From contig JAWUZG010000136.1 of NCBI GenBank assembly GCA_036785705.1, forward strand, positions 434,001 through 498,000: 64,000 nucleotides of DNA, written 5' to 3'. Below are positions 22,808-34,920 of this stretch, in pieces. Source of the stretch: Acanthornis magna. Taxonomy: Eukaryota > Chordata > Aves > Passeriformes > Acanthizidae. The translations under genes were made by a program, and so were the position numbers. The notes beneath the pieces were generated by a model, which had not been told where the DNA came from, made no database searches, and saw only the letters and a list, made by a program, of their open reading frames with translations. Positions within the stretch are counted from its first letter, which is position 1. Each line of letters begins with the position of its first letter.

Positions 22808-23911
22808 CTCCTTGTAGATTCCCTTTGTGTGAATTTTGTATTTCCTCGCCAGGCTGGAGGAGGCACTCCTTGCTGGCAGTGTCTTGTCCCACACTTGCTC
22901 AATCGTGTCCTTCTGCTTCACTCGTGCCTCTTTGACCCCAAAATTATTTCTTCTGGATGAGGGGTGCTGGCAGCCCTTGTACACATGTTTTCTATTGGGT
23001 ATGGAGCAAGACTGTCCCGAACAGTGCCCATACCTGACTGTGGGGCTTTAATTCCAGAATATCCTTCTGCATTGAGCAGACGCTGCAAAAATCATCTTTT
23101 TCAGGGATCCAGGCTTGGATTTGACTGGTGCCCTCTTTCCTGGGCATCTTTCCTGGAATGAAGTGGGGAAGAAAGCCAGGGAATGCTACCCCAGCATTTT
23201 TTTCTTTCCTTTTAGAGGTAAGTTGAGGCATTTGGCAGTTTTAGGGGATTTTTTCCTGGCTGTGGGATTCTTCTTAGCCATGATGGGGGGGGACCCTAAA
23301 ATGATTACAGACCACAGTGGATTTGGGGTCTCAATCTATCCCTTTGTGTTCCGAGCAAGGGATCCCAGAAAGAAAATCCCAGTGTCCTCAATCCCTGTCT
23401 GTTTTCCTCCTGCTTTGTTTCGCTATGTTTTGTTCCTTTTTCCAAGGGCTGTGGCTGTTTTCTCAGGTGCCCAGGGCAGCAGGGGACTGAGCTGGGCTGT
23501 GCGTGTGAGGCAGCACACAGCAGTTCAACAAAACCCATCCTGTGGGATCAACAGCCCCTATCTGCCTCCCCAGGCTTGTTTGGGATGGGAACTGCTCTCT
23601 GCAGGGGAAATGTGGATTGTGCCGTGGAAAAATCCAAAGGGAGCATGGATGGGAATGGTTTCCATGTCGAGGTCTCTCCAGCTGCTCCAGCTCTGGCATG
23701 ATCTGAAAGATCTGCAAATGCCATCTGAGATCTCTCCTGCGCTGGGGGTTCATTCCTAGTCTGAAAACTCCATTTAAACACGGAATGTTGGATTTTCACA
23801 GCCAGGGCCTCCTGCCTCTCTCCCTTTCTCAGTGTGGATACCTCTACAGGTCAGAGCGGTGAAGATTCACAAGAGGTGATCCATCTGAAGGTCCAAACCC
23901 GGCTGCTTTCA
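22808..23911. other. Unique non-coding sequence
   Basis: No gene or clear mobile element recognised. A 214-codon + strand frame (23115-23759) overlaps several - strand frames and shows no domain. Confidence 0.5.
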
Positions 23912-24304
23912 GAGCAGTTCACACCTCCCTGATCCCACTCTGGAACCATGGCACAGTTCACACCTCCCTGACCCCACTCTGGGACCATGGCACAGTTCAC
24001 ACCTCCCTGATCCCACTCTGGGACCATGGCACAGCTCACACCTCCCTGATCCCACTCTGGGACCATGGCACAGCTCACACCTCCCTGATCCCACTCTGGG
24101 ACCATGGCAAGTTCACACCTCCCTGATCCCACTCTGGGACCATGGCACAGCTCACACCTCCCTGATCCCATTCTGGGACCGTGGCACAGTTCACACCTCC
24201 CTGACCCCACTCTGGGACCATGGCACAGCTCACACCTCCCTGATCCCACTCTGGGACCATGGCACAGCTCACACCTCCCTGATCCCACTCTGGAACCATG
24301 GCAA
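23912..24304. repeat. Minisatellite, 39-bp unit, about ten copies
   Basis: Units run 'cacagttcacacctccctga', then 'tcccactctgggaccatgg'. The period is 39 bp, with one unit short by two bases near 24110. Variants alternate 'cagttc'/'cagctc' and 'gatccc'/'gacccc'. Because 39 is a multiple of three, open frames pass through both strands and give repeated peptides. These are artefacts. Confidence 0.97.
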
Positions 24305-25319
24305 GCCTTGAGGGTGGGCTCTGGGGCCCCTGCAGGCTGTTTGAGCTCCCTGCTCTCCCAGGAAGGGCTGCCAGGTGCTTTCCTGTGGAGTTGGGGCTTT
24401 GTCACTGCCTGTCCCCAGGCTGAGCCCTTTGGGATGGTTCTTCACAGCTCTTGTCCCCTTTGGGTCACCTTGAACTGCTGGGAGTCCCCCGACCCAGCCT
24501 GTAGATCCCCTTTAAGCCACCACAGACCCAGGAGGGTCCAGGAATCAGAATTTTTTTTCCCTAGAATTAGAAAAACAAGAGGGAAGGACAAACAGCTGAG
24601 GTTTTTCCCTGTGCAGTTCTGCTGGCCCAGCTGCAGGTGGATTTCAGCCATGGAGGTTATTTCGCTCAGACAATTTTTGTGTACGCCTTGGAGGGGGATC
24701 AGGACCTGAGCAGGACAGTTTGGTGGCCCAGGTCTCTCTTACTCCATTAGGGAGTGATTTAAGGGCAGGAATGCTCCTAAATGTCCTGAAAGCAAACGTG
24801 GGAACGTGGTTGGTGGCAAAGTCCACTTCCCAACAGCGACTGGAAGTGACAGTGCTCACCACAACATCCTTCTCATGACAATAAAGGTCTGACTTCGAGC
24901 AATGAAACCAAGAACATTTGTGGCTCAAGACTGTCCTTAAATTGCCTCTCCAGGACCTCACTGGCCGCAGGTGTGAGGGAAACACAGGATGTTTTGTGCA
25001 CGCTCAGCACACTCAGTTTCATCCAAAGGAAAGGGGAACGTGAGGCCTGGAGCAGAATCGAGATCTGTTTGCTCTGCCTGGGTCACCTCTTGTAGCTGTG
25101 AAGCTCATGTTTAGGTTGTGTCTTTGCCAGATGTGCAGGGAGCTCTCCCAAGCTGCTGTCAGGGGATGCTGGGAGGTGGTTCTGGGATTTGTGGCAGGGT
25201 TCCTCTTCCCTGAGCAAACATCTGTCAGGAGAACACAACTGGAGACTTTCCAGAGATGTGGGGCCAGGAGTTCCGCGGCTGATTTGTGGCATAGGGTTCG
25301 TGTCCCTTTGGTTGTCTCA
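24305..25319. other. Unique non-coding sequence
   Basis: No gene recognised. AATAAA occurs near 24881 without LTR-like structure around it. Confidence 0.5.
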
Positions 25320-25762
25320 GAGCATGGAGATGGTCAAAGAACTGGAGCCCCTCTGCCTGGAGCCAGCCTGGCAGAGCTGGGACTGTTCGCCTGGAGAAGG
25401 GAAGGCTCCAGGGAGACCTTCCAGCACCTTCAAGTGCCTAAAGAAGGCTTATAGAAAGGAGGAAGATCGACTTCTTATATGGGCAGATAATGATAGGACA
25501 AGGGGCAGTGTTTTTAAACTGCCAGAAGGTGGGGTTGGAGGGGATATTGGGAAGAAAATTCTCTCTGTGAGGGTGGGACAGCCCTGGCACAGGTGCCCAG
25601 AGAAGCTGTGGCTGCCCCTGGATCCCTGGAAGTGTCCAAGGCCAGGCTAGACAGGGCTTGGAGCAGCCTGGGACAGTGGAAGGTGTCCCTGCCCATGGCA
25701 GGGGTGGGATGAGATGATCTTTAAGGTCCCTTCCACCCCAAACCCTTCTGATTCTGTAATTT
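25320..25762 (+). mobile_element. CR1 LINE 3' end, about 440 bp
   Basis: Successive CR1 landmarks are 'cctggcagagctgggactgt', 'gcctggagaagggaaggctc', 'agggagaccttccagcacct', 'ggcacaggtgcccagagaag', 'ccctggaagtgtccaaggcc' (with one difference) and 'gatgatctttaaggtccctt', ending in a 'cttctgattctgtaa' tail. It is 5'-truncated and shares its whole length with the copies at 43663 and, inverted, at 13524. Confidence 0.95.
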
Positions 25763-26410
25763 TTACCTGAGCTCTTCCACCAGCCCTGTCCCTGTGTAAG
25801 CCAGACTGTGTTGTTCTCTGTCCACTCTTCTGATTTTGGATATGAAGGGATCAGCTTTGAAAAGCAAAGCTTCCTGCTGGAAGCACAGCCTGGTGCCCGA
25901 GGGCAGCCAACACAAACACCTGGCAAGCTTCCCTGGCCAAGTTTCACACCTAGAATAAATCAAAATATCTTCCTTCCTGTTCAGGCTGCTCCCAAGGAGC
26001 TGCTTGCTCCTGCCACGCACACTCTGTGTTCTGTTCTTTCCAGAAGAAAACTTGCTTCCTCAAGAAAGTTCTCACCATGAAATCTTTTATTTTATTAAAT
26101 TTTAATTTTATTTTAGACTGGCCCCCTTGACCGTGGTTCCAGCAGAGAGCTGGGGACAGGGAGGGTGCTCCTCTCCTGTGCTGATTTCAGGCACACTTAG
26201 CCCGGGAGGTCTGTGTATCTGTCATTAATTAGGGCTCCCCAGTAAAAAAATATGGACAAACCTCATAAACAGGTCAGGGTGAGGAGAAACATCCTCCCGC
26301 CCCTCTCACTGATGACGTTTCTTTGGGTTTATGGAGCCTGGCGTTAGGTCATTGTCCAAACACTTGGAATCAGGTGGGAGTGACCAGGTCCCCTCAGCCT
26401 TCCTCCCTTC
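25763..26410. other. Unique non-coding sequence
   Basis: No gene or repeat family recognised. An AT-rich patch of TTTTA type lies at about 26083-26115. Confidence 0.5.
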
Positions 26411-26932
26411 TGGTGTCCTTCCGAGAAAGGGTTGGTCAATAGGTAACTCAAGTTAACTACTGAGAGACAGAATATGGGAATTCTAAACCTAGAAAAACAG
26501 GATTGCCTTCATCTTGTCAGGATAAGAGGGACAAGAATCTGTTTGAGGCCAGCACAGAAACCCTGAATCACTCACCAAGGACTGCCCATGCTCCAGAGAG
26601 AAAGGGGAAAAGTGCACTGTGATGGAGACTACAGATCTTCATCACGAGAAGACCCCAAAGACCACCAGGACACACAGCGCATGCGTGGCACACGTTAATG
26701 ATATTAATGATTTCCGAGAAATGATTTGTATAACCTCTCCCATTCCCGGGAATGTGATGAATATTCATGAATGTCACCCATAATATTGTGAGTTGGCAGT
26801 GCCGGGTGTGTGTGTTTGGAGGAGTGAATCCCCACACCCTGCACCGAATAAAGCAAATCCCCACTGCTCTTTGTCTCTGAAGTGTCTCTGGGCCTGCTTG
26901 GGGCAAATCACTGTCCGAGCTTGTTGGCTGCA
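26411..26932 (+). mobile_element. Probable solo LTR of a third ERV family (C)
   Basis: A U3-like region ('gtgatgaatattcatgaatg') is followed by 'caccctgcaccgaataaagc', with AATAAA at 26847-26852. A U5-like segment 'tgctctttgtctctgaagtg' and 'tctctgggcctgcttggggc' follows. This order is typical of an avian retroviral LTR. I could not find a convincing target duplication, so both ends are approximate, and no internal viral sequence flanks it. It is not homologous to the other LTRs here. Confidence 0.65.
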
Positions 26933-26984
26933 GAGGGCTAGAGCTGTCCTGATATGCCATGGTAGGTGATCCTAAATTTTTGTG

Positions 26985-27059
26985 TGCTTTGTTGTTTGTT
27001 TGGGTTTTTTTTTTTTGTTTTGTTTGTTTGTGGGTTTTTTTGTTTTTTTGTTTTTCCCA
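26985..27059. repeat. T/G-rich low-complexity tract
   Basis: The tract consists of TTTG and poly-T runs just after the LTR-like element, ending 'tttttcccag'. Confidence 0.92.
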
Positions 27060-28848
27060 GAACAAATCCATCAGGAAATAATCCTCTGTGCTCTCGTGGA
27101 GGAAAATCACATAATTTGCAAGACAAGTGCCTCCCCAATGCCCCCACCATCCATCCCCCTGGCTTCTCTTGCTGATCCCATCCCACCCAGCTCACTCCAG
27201 CTGCTGAAGTGTGAGTGCCAAGTGCTGTTTGATGTCACCTGGGATGTCCTGGCTGTCCCCTGGTCGCTGGCTCAGGAGGACACAAGTCTCTGCAGGGGCT
27301 CAGTCAGGGGTCTCAGGTGCCACAATCCTGTGAAGATGGAGTAGGTCTGGCAGGACTTCTTAGCTGGGAAAGGAAACAATGAGTCCATAAAATCCAGCGT
27401 GACGTGGAGTGGTGGGAGGGATCAACTTCTTCACCAAGGAGTGATTTCTCAGAGGGATTTCTGGCTGAAATTTAGGGAGGATTCTTCCTACACCAGCGCT
27501 GTGTCTGTGCATTTTGCGTTGCTGGGGAAGACTCCACGTGCTGGTGGAACAGCAAAGGAATCCCCTGGCTCAGCCTTCCATCCTGAAAAACAGTGATTTC
27601 CAAAAGCGCCCTCATAAACATTTCCAGGCAGCAACCTCTTTGTCAGCCCAGTCAAACTTCAAAGCAGGAGGAGGAAGACACAGCTGATGCAATGAGATTT
27701 TTTTTTTACCAAGTCTGCACTTGGACAAGAAGCATCCTATTGTGTTCCTTCGGGAGAGGGCTAACTGCGCTGCTCCAGGAGCAAAGGGGCAGCATCCTTC
27801 TGCACTTACAGCTTTTTCACAGCCTCAGGTGAAAGTTGACACGAGGCTGCTCTGTGATGTGATGTGATGGAGGAGAAGAAGGATGATTTTTATCCTCCTA
27901 CTTCTTTAACAAAGTCTTCCTCCTGAGCGACCTGGTGACACAAGATCGTAAATTTGGAATTACCTCAAGAGCTGCTTTAGCCTTTCCTCTGCCCCATGGG
28001 GAGGGAGACAGCAATTCCACAGGAAATCTCTTTTAGGATCACTCTCCTGTCAACAGCAACAGCAGAAAGCACTGAGGAAGAATATGTTTTTTTGGGGTTT
28101 TTTTTGAATCTGGCAAAATTTGCCCTACTTTAGAAGAAAGTATTCCTTGCCTTAGCTATTATCTCAAGTGATTAACTTATTGTCAGTGATTTATGGCTTC
28201 TCTTAAGATATTCCCAGGGTTATTGGAGTGACCTAATCAAATTGCTCCACTTAAGAGCAGGCAGAGCTGGCAGATAAGCAGTCCTGAGGAGCTGCTACTG
28301 TTCAGGGTTTGTTGAGATGTCAATGCCATGAAATGCAGAGGCTGAGCTTTCTCACCCATGGTCCAAGCTCTGGAGGAGTGTGAACTTGTGCTTCACCATC
28401 ATGAAGCTTCTTCTGATAATTTTAGATGCCTCCAGCAGCTGGCAGCCCTCAGGATACGAGAGAAAAGTGAAGCATCCTAAAATTGGTTCCTCCTCACACT
28501 CCTGATGCGGGAGTTTTGTGAAAAAACTCCCTTTTTGTAGTCTCTGTGAGAAGCAGAACTTGCTTCTCTTTGATCATCCTGAATCCCTCTGCTCCCCTGG
28601 GTCTTCTGCCCCATCCAGGACCATGATCTGTCCTGCAGGCACATCTCCACCCTGCAGCTGTGGACACATCCCTCTCATCTCTGCAGCTCTTTCTCTGAGC
28701 TGGCATCTCCGATCTGAGAACCTCCTGTGCTTCCAGACCAACCATTCCTCCTTTTCTGGGGGCCAAGTCCTACCTGCTCCCTGTTTCTTAGTGGTCACAG
28801 CCTGCAGGAAGGAGAATGAAACATAGGGTTTTCTTTTAGACACTTAAA
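27060..28848. other. Unique non-coding sequence
   Basis: No gene or clear mobile element recognised. Frames at 28494-28843 overlap on both strands. Confidence 0.5.
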
Positions 28849-29463
28849 TGTACAGATTTTAGATAAAAGTTAGTTCTGTTAAAATCAACTAGAGTAGAAA
28901 AAGATGCAGAACTTAGTTAGAAAGAAATTAATGATTAAATGCAGAGTAGCCTTTTGATTATTTGATATTTACTCAGCTGTGCTTAGAATAGACAATTAAT
29001 AATCTTAAGAAAAGAAGTTCAAAGGAGAGCCTGGACAGTTACAAATTTTGCCCAGATGCAACCTACTCAGAAGCAATAGAAGAGAGCATTGGGAGTTTTC
29101 CAGGGTCAAATGTATTGTCAAAAACCAGAGAGGTAAGAAGGTCAAAGTGAGGAAGACTCATATTACTTCTTCAGAAGCAGCCCTCAGACTCAAATTAACG
29201 ACCACGGACTCAATTCCATTGCAGGAACTGCGCATGCTTAATGACTTTTTGCTAATTTCCATACGAAGCGGGGAATGGGAGGCGCTTATGCTAAATATGC
29301 ATTTTTGTGATAGAGAAATAAGTTCTGTGTTGCATTGTTACCTCGGAGCTGTACATTTGGGAGCTATCCCTGCAGCTCAAATAAACATACACTTTCTAAC
29401 CTTAACAAGTTAGAGAGTCTTTGTCCGTCTCAGGTGGATATCGATATTAGATCTATATCCGCA
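28849..29463 (+). mobile_element. Probable solo LTR of a fourth ERV family (D)
   Basis: An AT-rich U3-like stretch leads to 'gagctatccctgcagctcaa' and AATAAA at 29380-29385. A short U5-like end follows: 'agagagtctttgtccgtctc', 'aggtggatatcgat'. The AATAAA plus 'gtctttgtccgtctca' arrangement is typical of ERV LTRs. A 121-codon frame lies within it (29048-29413) but shows no retroviral protein. Borders are approximate. I found no secure target duplication. Confidence 0.65.
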
Positions 29464-30051
29464 TTTTAATAATTCAAGAAGATGAAGGGAAGAAATGTTC
29501 AGGGCTATGCAGAACCTTGGATGATGGATTCAAGGTCATGTTGAGTCCAACTCTGCTCTACAAATAAGAGTTTTGCTGTCCCACTCCCATTCGATGCTTC
29601 TCGGCTGTGGCAGCACAGTCCAGCCCTGAAACAGGATGTTGGCTATTTTCTTTCCAGGGTGGACACCCTTGTCAAAACAAACCTTCTGAGATAAACCCTG
29701 CTGCCATTCACCCCGGGGTCACTGCTTCAAACAGCCCGAGGTCACCGGGCCCAGCCTGGCCGTGGGTGGGAGGTGACCCAAACTCGAGCACATCTGGCAG
29801 CTGTTGGGAGATGTAATATGTTCCTCCATGTGCTCGGTGGATGGACTCCTCCTTTGCACCTCCACTCCATCCTCAGGGCAGCCAGGGAGCTGCTGGCCTT
29901 GCTGCCAGTCCCTGCAGAAGAACAAAGGGGTGACAGGGTGGCAGCTGGCGTGTCCCCTGCCTTCCCTCCGGGCTGTCCCTGCCACAGCCAGGCCCTCCTG
30001 GCATCACCTCGCCCACCAATAAACACCTAATGAGCCAACCACACTCTGTGC
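29464..30051. other. Unique non-coding sequence
   Basis: Nothing recognisable apart from short overlapping frames. Confidence 0.45.
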
Positions 30052-30169
30052 AGCTCCATCCTCATGGCAGAGCCTGGGCGACAAATTTTTGCTTACCACT
30101 GACCCATCCCAGCTCCATCCTCATGGCAGAGCCTGGGGAACAAATTTTTGCTTACCACTGACCATCCCA
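30052..30169. repeat. 59-bp tandem duplication
   Basis: Two nearly identical units begin at 30052 and 30111 with 'agctccatcctcatggcaga', followed by 'gcctggg' and 'caaatttttgcttaccactg'. They differ by one substitution ('gcgac'/'ggaac' region) and a one-base deletion, so the duplication is recent. Confidence 0.93.
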
Positions 30170-30307
30170 GCCACTGTGTGCCTCAGTTTCTCCATGGTAG
30201 CTGGAGGTTGTCACCCCTCTGGTCCTCAGCCCAAGACAGGAGCTCTCCTGCTGTGTCACACTGCCATTGCGGGGCTCAGGACTCCTGGGGACAAGTGGCT
30301 GTAGGAT

Positions 30308-30765
30308 TGTCACCACTGTGACAGTGATAGCTCCTCGTTGAAGCCTTCATTATTTCTAGTTTTTTGCTCATCATGTATCTGTAACTTGCTGTAGTTCTGT
30401 GCTTCTCACAAAGTGCTAAAATCCTCTGTTCCCAGCACCTTTGGCCAAACAAGGCTCTCTGAATAAGATTCAAGGACATATTCGTTGCCTTAGGGCCCAA
30501 AAATATGTAAACAACAGTGAGCTGGGGGAGCAGGGCTGGGGTGGTGAACATCATCACCTGAGGGTGCATTGGAGAATGAAGGGCCAATGTGCTAATGGAC
30601 AGAACTTATCAAAGGTGAAGGGCTCGTGACCCAGAGTCCATTTTGGGTCTCGTCCCTGAGGGGACTTTGCTTGCCCGAATGGACCTTGAAGGCCTTGAAT
30701 AAATTTGTCCGCATTTGATACTCCTAATTTGTTTTGCCTTCTGTTTCGGGTAGCTTGCTTTAGGC
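30308..30765 (+). mobile_element. Probable solo LTR of a fifth ERV family (E)
   Basis: Features are a U3-like body, then 'gtgacccagagtccattttg', 'ggtctcgtccctgagg' and 'ccttgaataaatttgtccgc' with AATAAA at 30698-30703. A T-rich U5-like end 'tttgttttgccttctgtttc' and 'gggtagcttgctttaggca' follows. Possible ends are TG at 30308 (or 30316) and CA at 30765. 'tcacc' occurs near both ends (30310, 30766) but not flush with TG, so the borders are uncertain. No internal viral sequence is seen. Confidence 0.6.
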
Positions 30766-33700
30766 ATCACCGTGGGATGGACAATGAGCCAGCAGATTGT
30801 TTTCTCACCTTTCTGCTGCCAATCCCTGTGTTTGCCAGCTCAGAAGGTGTCTGGCATCCCCCACTTTCCGAGGGCCAGGAATGCAAACGCCAGGTTGAGA
30901 AAATGCCTTGGTTCAGGAGATGCCGTGGAGATTTGGACTCCAATTGAGATTGAAGGCAGAGTGTGCAGTGGTTAATGCAGCACCTCCAAAATAAACCAGG
31001 GAAAGGCTCTGGTGATGCCTCCTGCCCAGAATTTCTGCTCATCTGGTCTGGGAATGGCACCGGTGAGGGATGAAAACACAGTGAGGGACATGCCAGAGAG
31101 AATCTTCCTGCACTCAAGTGGTGCAGTGAAGGTTTTTGTTTGGTTTTGGGTAACCCTGACCTTTTTTTCTCTCAAAACACCCCAAAAGGATGAAAAATGA
31201 ACGAAAGAACTCGGATTTGGTCTGGAGTGTGTTCACAGGGGTGGTGGGGCTCAGTGCAGCAGCCACAGGCTGTCGGAGGTGTGCTGGGATCTGCTGGCCT
31301 CCAGCTGTGGTGGATCTCCTCCCAGACCTGGGGACATTTGAGGTGATCTGCAGATCTCTGAGGTGTCACCGAGCATTTTGTGTGCCACCGGGGAGCCAGC
31401 TGCTCACTCCATCCATCCAGCTCTCTGCCAGCCCACTGCTGTCCAAAATTCCTCCCTGAAAACGCAGCTGGGATCAGGTTGGAAGCAGCAGCAGCAGAGG
31501 GAGCTGCTCGGCCGGCGGATGGTGGAAAATCCATGCTTAGAAGGTGCTCTTGTTTCACCGAGAGCGCTTCAGGGGCTGGGCAGGAGCTGGCCTGGAAACA
31601 CTGCACTCTGACACCTCGGTGACCGCAAAAATGACCTTCTGTCCTCGCAAATAGGGCCGGGGGATGTGGGAGGCAGCAGATGCAGGGCTGTGCTCTGCCA
31701 GAACGAGAAGTGCGTCAGCACAGCCCGTGCTGGGTAAATAAACCCCATCCCGCTGAAGGGCAGCCTTGGAGCAGCGCTGGGGTTAGGGATAAATCCCACT
31801 GGATCCAGCTGGCTGGGCTTCCCAGAAAGTGGGAACCCAAGAGAGGGTTGCTTAAACTGAGTTTTTTTCTGACTTCATTTGGAAAAAAGCATTCAAGTTA
31901 AAGCAAACAAAATCTTTTCAGGGTATCTTCTTCTCAGGAAGCAGATTCTGGCAGAAATCTTAAGCTCACGTCACTGAAATTTGCTTTGATTGTATTTCTA
32001 TTCTGTTTTTTGACTTGGTTTTTTTTTTTTTTTTTTAATAATAACTTATTTTAAATTACAGTGTGGATGGCTGGATCCACAATTTAGAAAAATGTTTGTT
32101 CATTCAGGGGGAAAAAAAAAATCAGTCCCCTGATTCTGCTGTAAATCAGAGTGATCTTGGTAACTTTATAACACATCAATCATCGATAGTCCCTTAAAGT
32201 TTAGGTTCTTAAATGAATGACCATTCGGCCAAGGGACTTTGAGTACTTTACGGTTTGGGTTTAAATCTGTCCTTGCCCTACCTTTGCTTGTTATAATTCC
32301 TTGTGCCTGTGACATGAGAGCTGCTCCATGTCCCAGTGGGCTCTTGGCAGGATTTGTCCACGTCTGCTGGAGATGCTCAGGGCTCTCTGGAGCTCCCACC
32401 TGGGCAGCCATGAGTGAAGGGCATTCCCTTGGTCACAGCCCCTGGCGTGGTGTCACACCCTGCCCTGTGATGTCCCCACATCTCCGTGTGGTTTAGCAAA
32501 GAGATTCCCAGGACGGAATCTTCTTGGCCGCGAAGGCTGATGGAAATCTCTGAGGAGCTGCTGCCTGCTCTGTATTTCCTGCACATCCTTCACAATTTCT
32601 GCACTTCCAGGGAGAACTCCTCGCCTGCTTGAACTCGATTCCCTTTTTTGGGCTTTAAATATTGAGAACAGATCGATATCTCACGAACCTCCTCCGTGAA
32701 GATGAGCGTGGTTTGCCGGGAGCTGCATCGCCCTCTTCCCCCTCTCCTCTCCTCTCCTTTTTCCCACCATAACCTCATTAAGTCGTGCCACAGGCAGAGA
32801 TCCATCAAAGGCTGCAACTGCAGTGGATGTTTCCTTAAGTGTCTCGTTCAGAGCACGATGAGGTTTGAGTGCTTCTCCTAATGCAGGCACAACCCGGAGC
32901 TACTGGTGTGCTCTTAAGTAATAAACCTTCAATTGCAGCCCAGAATAGCAAACTCTGTAATCATGGAAAATTGCTTTCTGATGGGTGAAAATGCACGCGC
33001 CTGGGGTGGGGATCTGCTTCCCTTCCCCCTTCTCCTCCTCTCCTAAGGCACTGAGTAGGAAGACAGAGAGGGGAAAGGGAGGCAGGAATATCCATCCTCC
33101 CCCTCACTGTCATGATGGCTCTTTTGGCGTTTGGTTATCATTGCAAATTGAGATTTTAGGATGGATGGGAAGGGGACCTCTCCAGGGCACAATGAAAGCT
33201 CCTCCAGTCTGGGCTTCATCGAGAAGGTTGCAGAGCCTTCCATGGTGGCGCCGAGTTCATTTTTCCCTGGAAAAAGGTGCATGCTCAGCATCCTGAGGAG
33301 AGGAGATCTGTGCCATGAAGGGAAGGGATGGGCTGAGAGCCTGGTGGGTTCATCCATGGTGCCTGGAGCGTCTCTGCTTCACCAGGGAGCTCCAGAGAGA
33401 TCTGGAAGAGCCTGAGACCATCCCAGCCAGAGACATCCCTCGGGATAACACCAGACCTTGGCTAGAAAGGGGTGAAGACCTTTTCAGGTGGGTGGAAATA
33501 CTCCAGCAATTCCAGCTGGAAGAGTGGTCTGCAAGAGGCAGCGAGGGAAGGTTTGTGCTGCAGAGAAATGCCTTGGGGCACCCCTGGCCTTACGGGTGTC
33601 AAATGTGGCTCAGCAGGTGACAAAATGCCAAATTTAACTGGTCTAAGGGCAGGAAGGGTCTCCTGTCACTGCCAAGGCAGGAACGTCCCCCTCCATGTCA

Positions 33701-34624
33701 TTCTCGGGGGGTTTCCAGCTCAGTAGGATGTGTGACGTGAGGCACGGCAGGACACCGAGCCCTCTCTGGGGACAATTCCAGGGGCAGGAGCACGGCAGGG
33801 TCATTCCCTCACGTGCAGAGCGGGAGGCACTCCCTGGAAAGGGACAGGGTTATCCTGATGTCAGCCCGGGTGACCGCGGAGCTCGGGCCAGGATGTTCCC
33901 TCGCTGGAGCGTGGCCTGGCCGAGGCTGGGTTTCCAGGAAGGATAACGTCCCTGGAGACATCGGATGCACTGTGGGGCAGTGACAGCCTCCGAGGGATGA
34001 CAAACACAGCACATGCAACACGGGCACGTGGCAGTGAGGGAGAATGCCCAGCAGACACAACTCACATTTTTGCAACTCCAAAGTTGAACTCAAACTTCAA
34101 ATTCTGTGGGGGGAAAAAAATACCCCAAACGTTAGATCCACATTTCCCTCTGTGAGGTTTGGCAGTAATTAGGGCTTCTGTGTTCCTTCTGAATTATTAA
34201 TGAATAATTATTTTTCTTCATACAGGCTGGTTTTGGTTATCCTGCTTCGCCTCGGGCTGGCTCATCTAATTAATTGGCACCTATGAGAATATGAGGCACA
34301 AAAATCCCTCCAATCCCTTTCAAAAACTTCATATCTGAATTCAAAGACTATTCAAGGACTGAGGCTCTGGCTACTAAATATTAATACTCATATTTATCCT
34401 TACCCCATTCCACTCCACCCCTTTCCGTCCTTTACGCTTCTCCTTCGGTAAATCAAGATGAGACCATCGATCAGCGTCACCCAAAACCTTCCTGGGGCTC
34501 CCTTCTCTGCAGCTTAGCTGGAACAAGTTGTTATCTGTGTTTCGAAGCACCTGATGAGCTTTACTGCAGAAATGAAGCTGCTCTGCCTGTTGATCTCTGG
34601 CTGAAAGGAGGAAAGGATGGTCTG
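30766..34624. other. Unique non-coding sequence, about 3.9 kb
   Basis: I see no gene or clear mobile element. Low-complexity T/A runs lie at 32021-32036 and 32110-32119. A short - strand frame at 32890-32681 has a superficially protein-like sequence but no recognisable domain or convincing splice sites. Other frames overlap in both strands. Confidence 0.5.
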
Positions 34625-34630
34625 GAGCAC

Positions 34631-34920
34631 TGTTGGCTCTAATTTTCTGATATTCGTGGAGATTCGCGGAAGCTCGCAGGGAAGTCAGGCAGGCAGCACA
34701 CAAGATGGCGAAAGAGCAACTTTATTTACAAAACCTTCTTTATATATTCATTAATAATCTAATAATTATTGGTTGACAGTTTTTCGACCCTCCAAGATGA
34801 TTGGCTGGAACCCTAGAGCATCCAGTACCAAAACAAAGAGATTAAAGAAGCACAAGAATGCAACTTATCTCTATTCTCCACGAGAAAGAAGAGAAAGATT
34901 TTTAAAACAGTGCAACTACA
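34631..34920 (-). mobile_element. Solo LTR, family A, 290 bp
   Basis: The boundaries are TG at 34631 and CA at 34920. Flanks are 'gagcac' (34625-34630) and 'aagcac' (34921-34926), a 6-bp target duplication with one mismatch. On its own strand it starts 'tgtagttgcactgttttaaa', has TATATAAAG-like sequence near 34747-34739 and AATAAA at 34726-34721, and ends after 'cgccatcttgtgtgctgcct'. It is closest to the LTR at 11894 and less close to the one at 39535. It is a solo LTR with no internal region. Confidence 0.88.

Noticed and set aside
22304..22960. 218-codon + strand frame rich in Phe, Ile and Leu
   Set aside because: It is the translation of the TTTTA/TTTCA microsatellite plus chance flanks.
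23851..24405. 184-codon - strand frame with repeated CHGPRVGSGRCEL-type peptide
   Set aside because: It is the translation of the 39-bp minisatellite. The unit is a multiple of three and lacks stops in that frame, so length alone is not evidence of a protein.
29048..29413. 121-codon frame that might be a small gene
   Set aside because: It lies inside an LTR-like element, spans its AATAAA region and has no recognisable retroviral or cellular domain.
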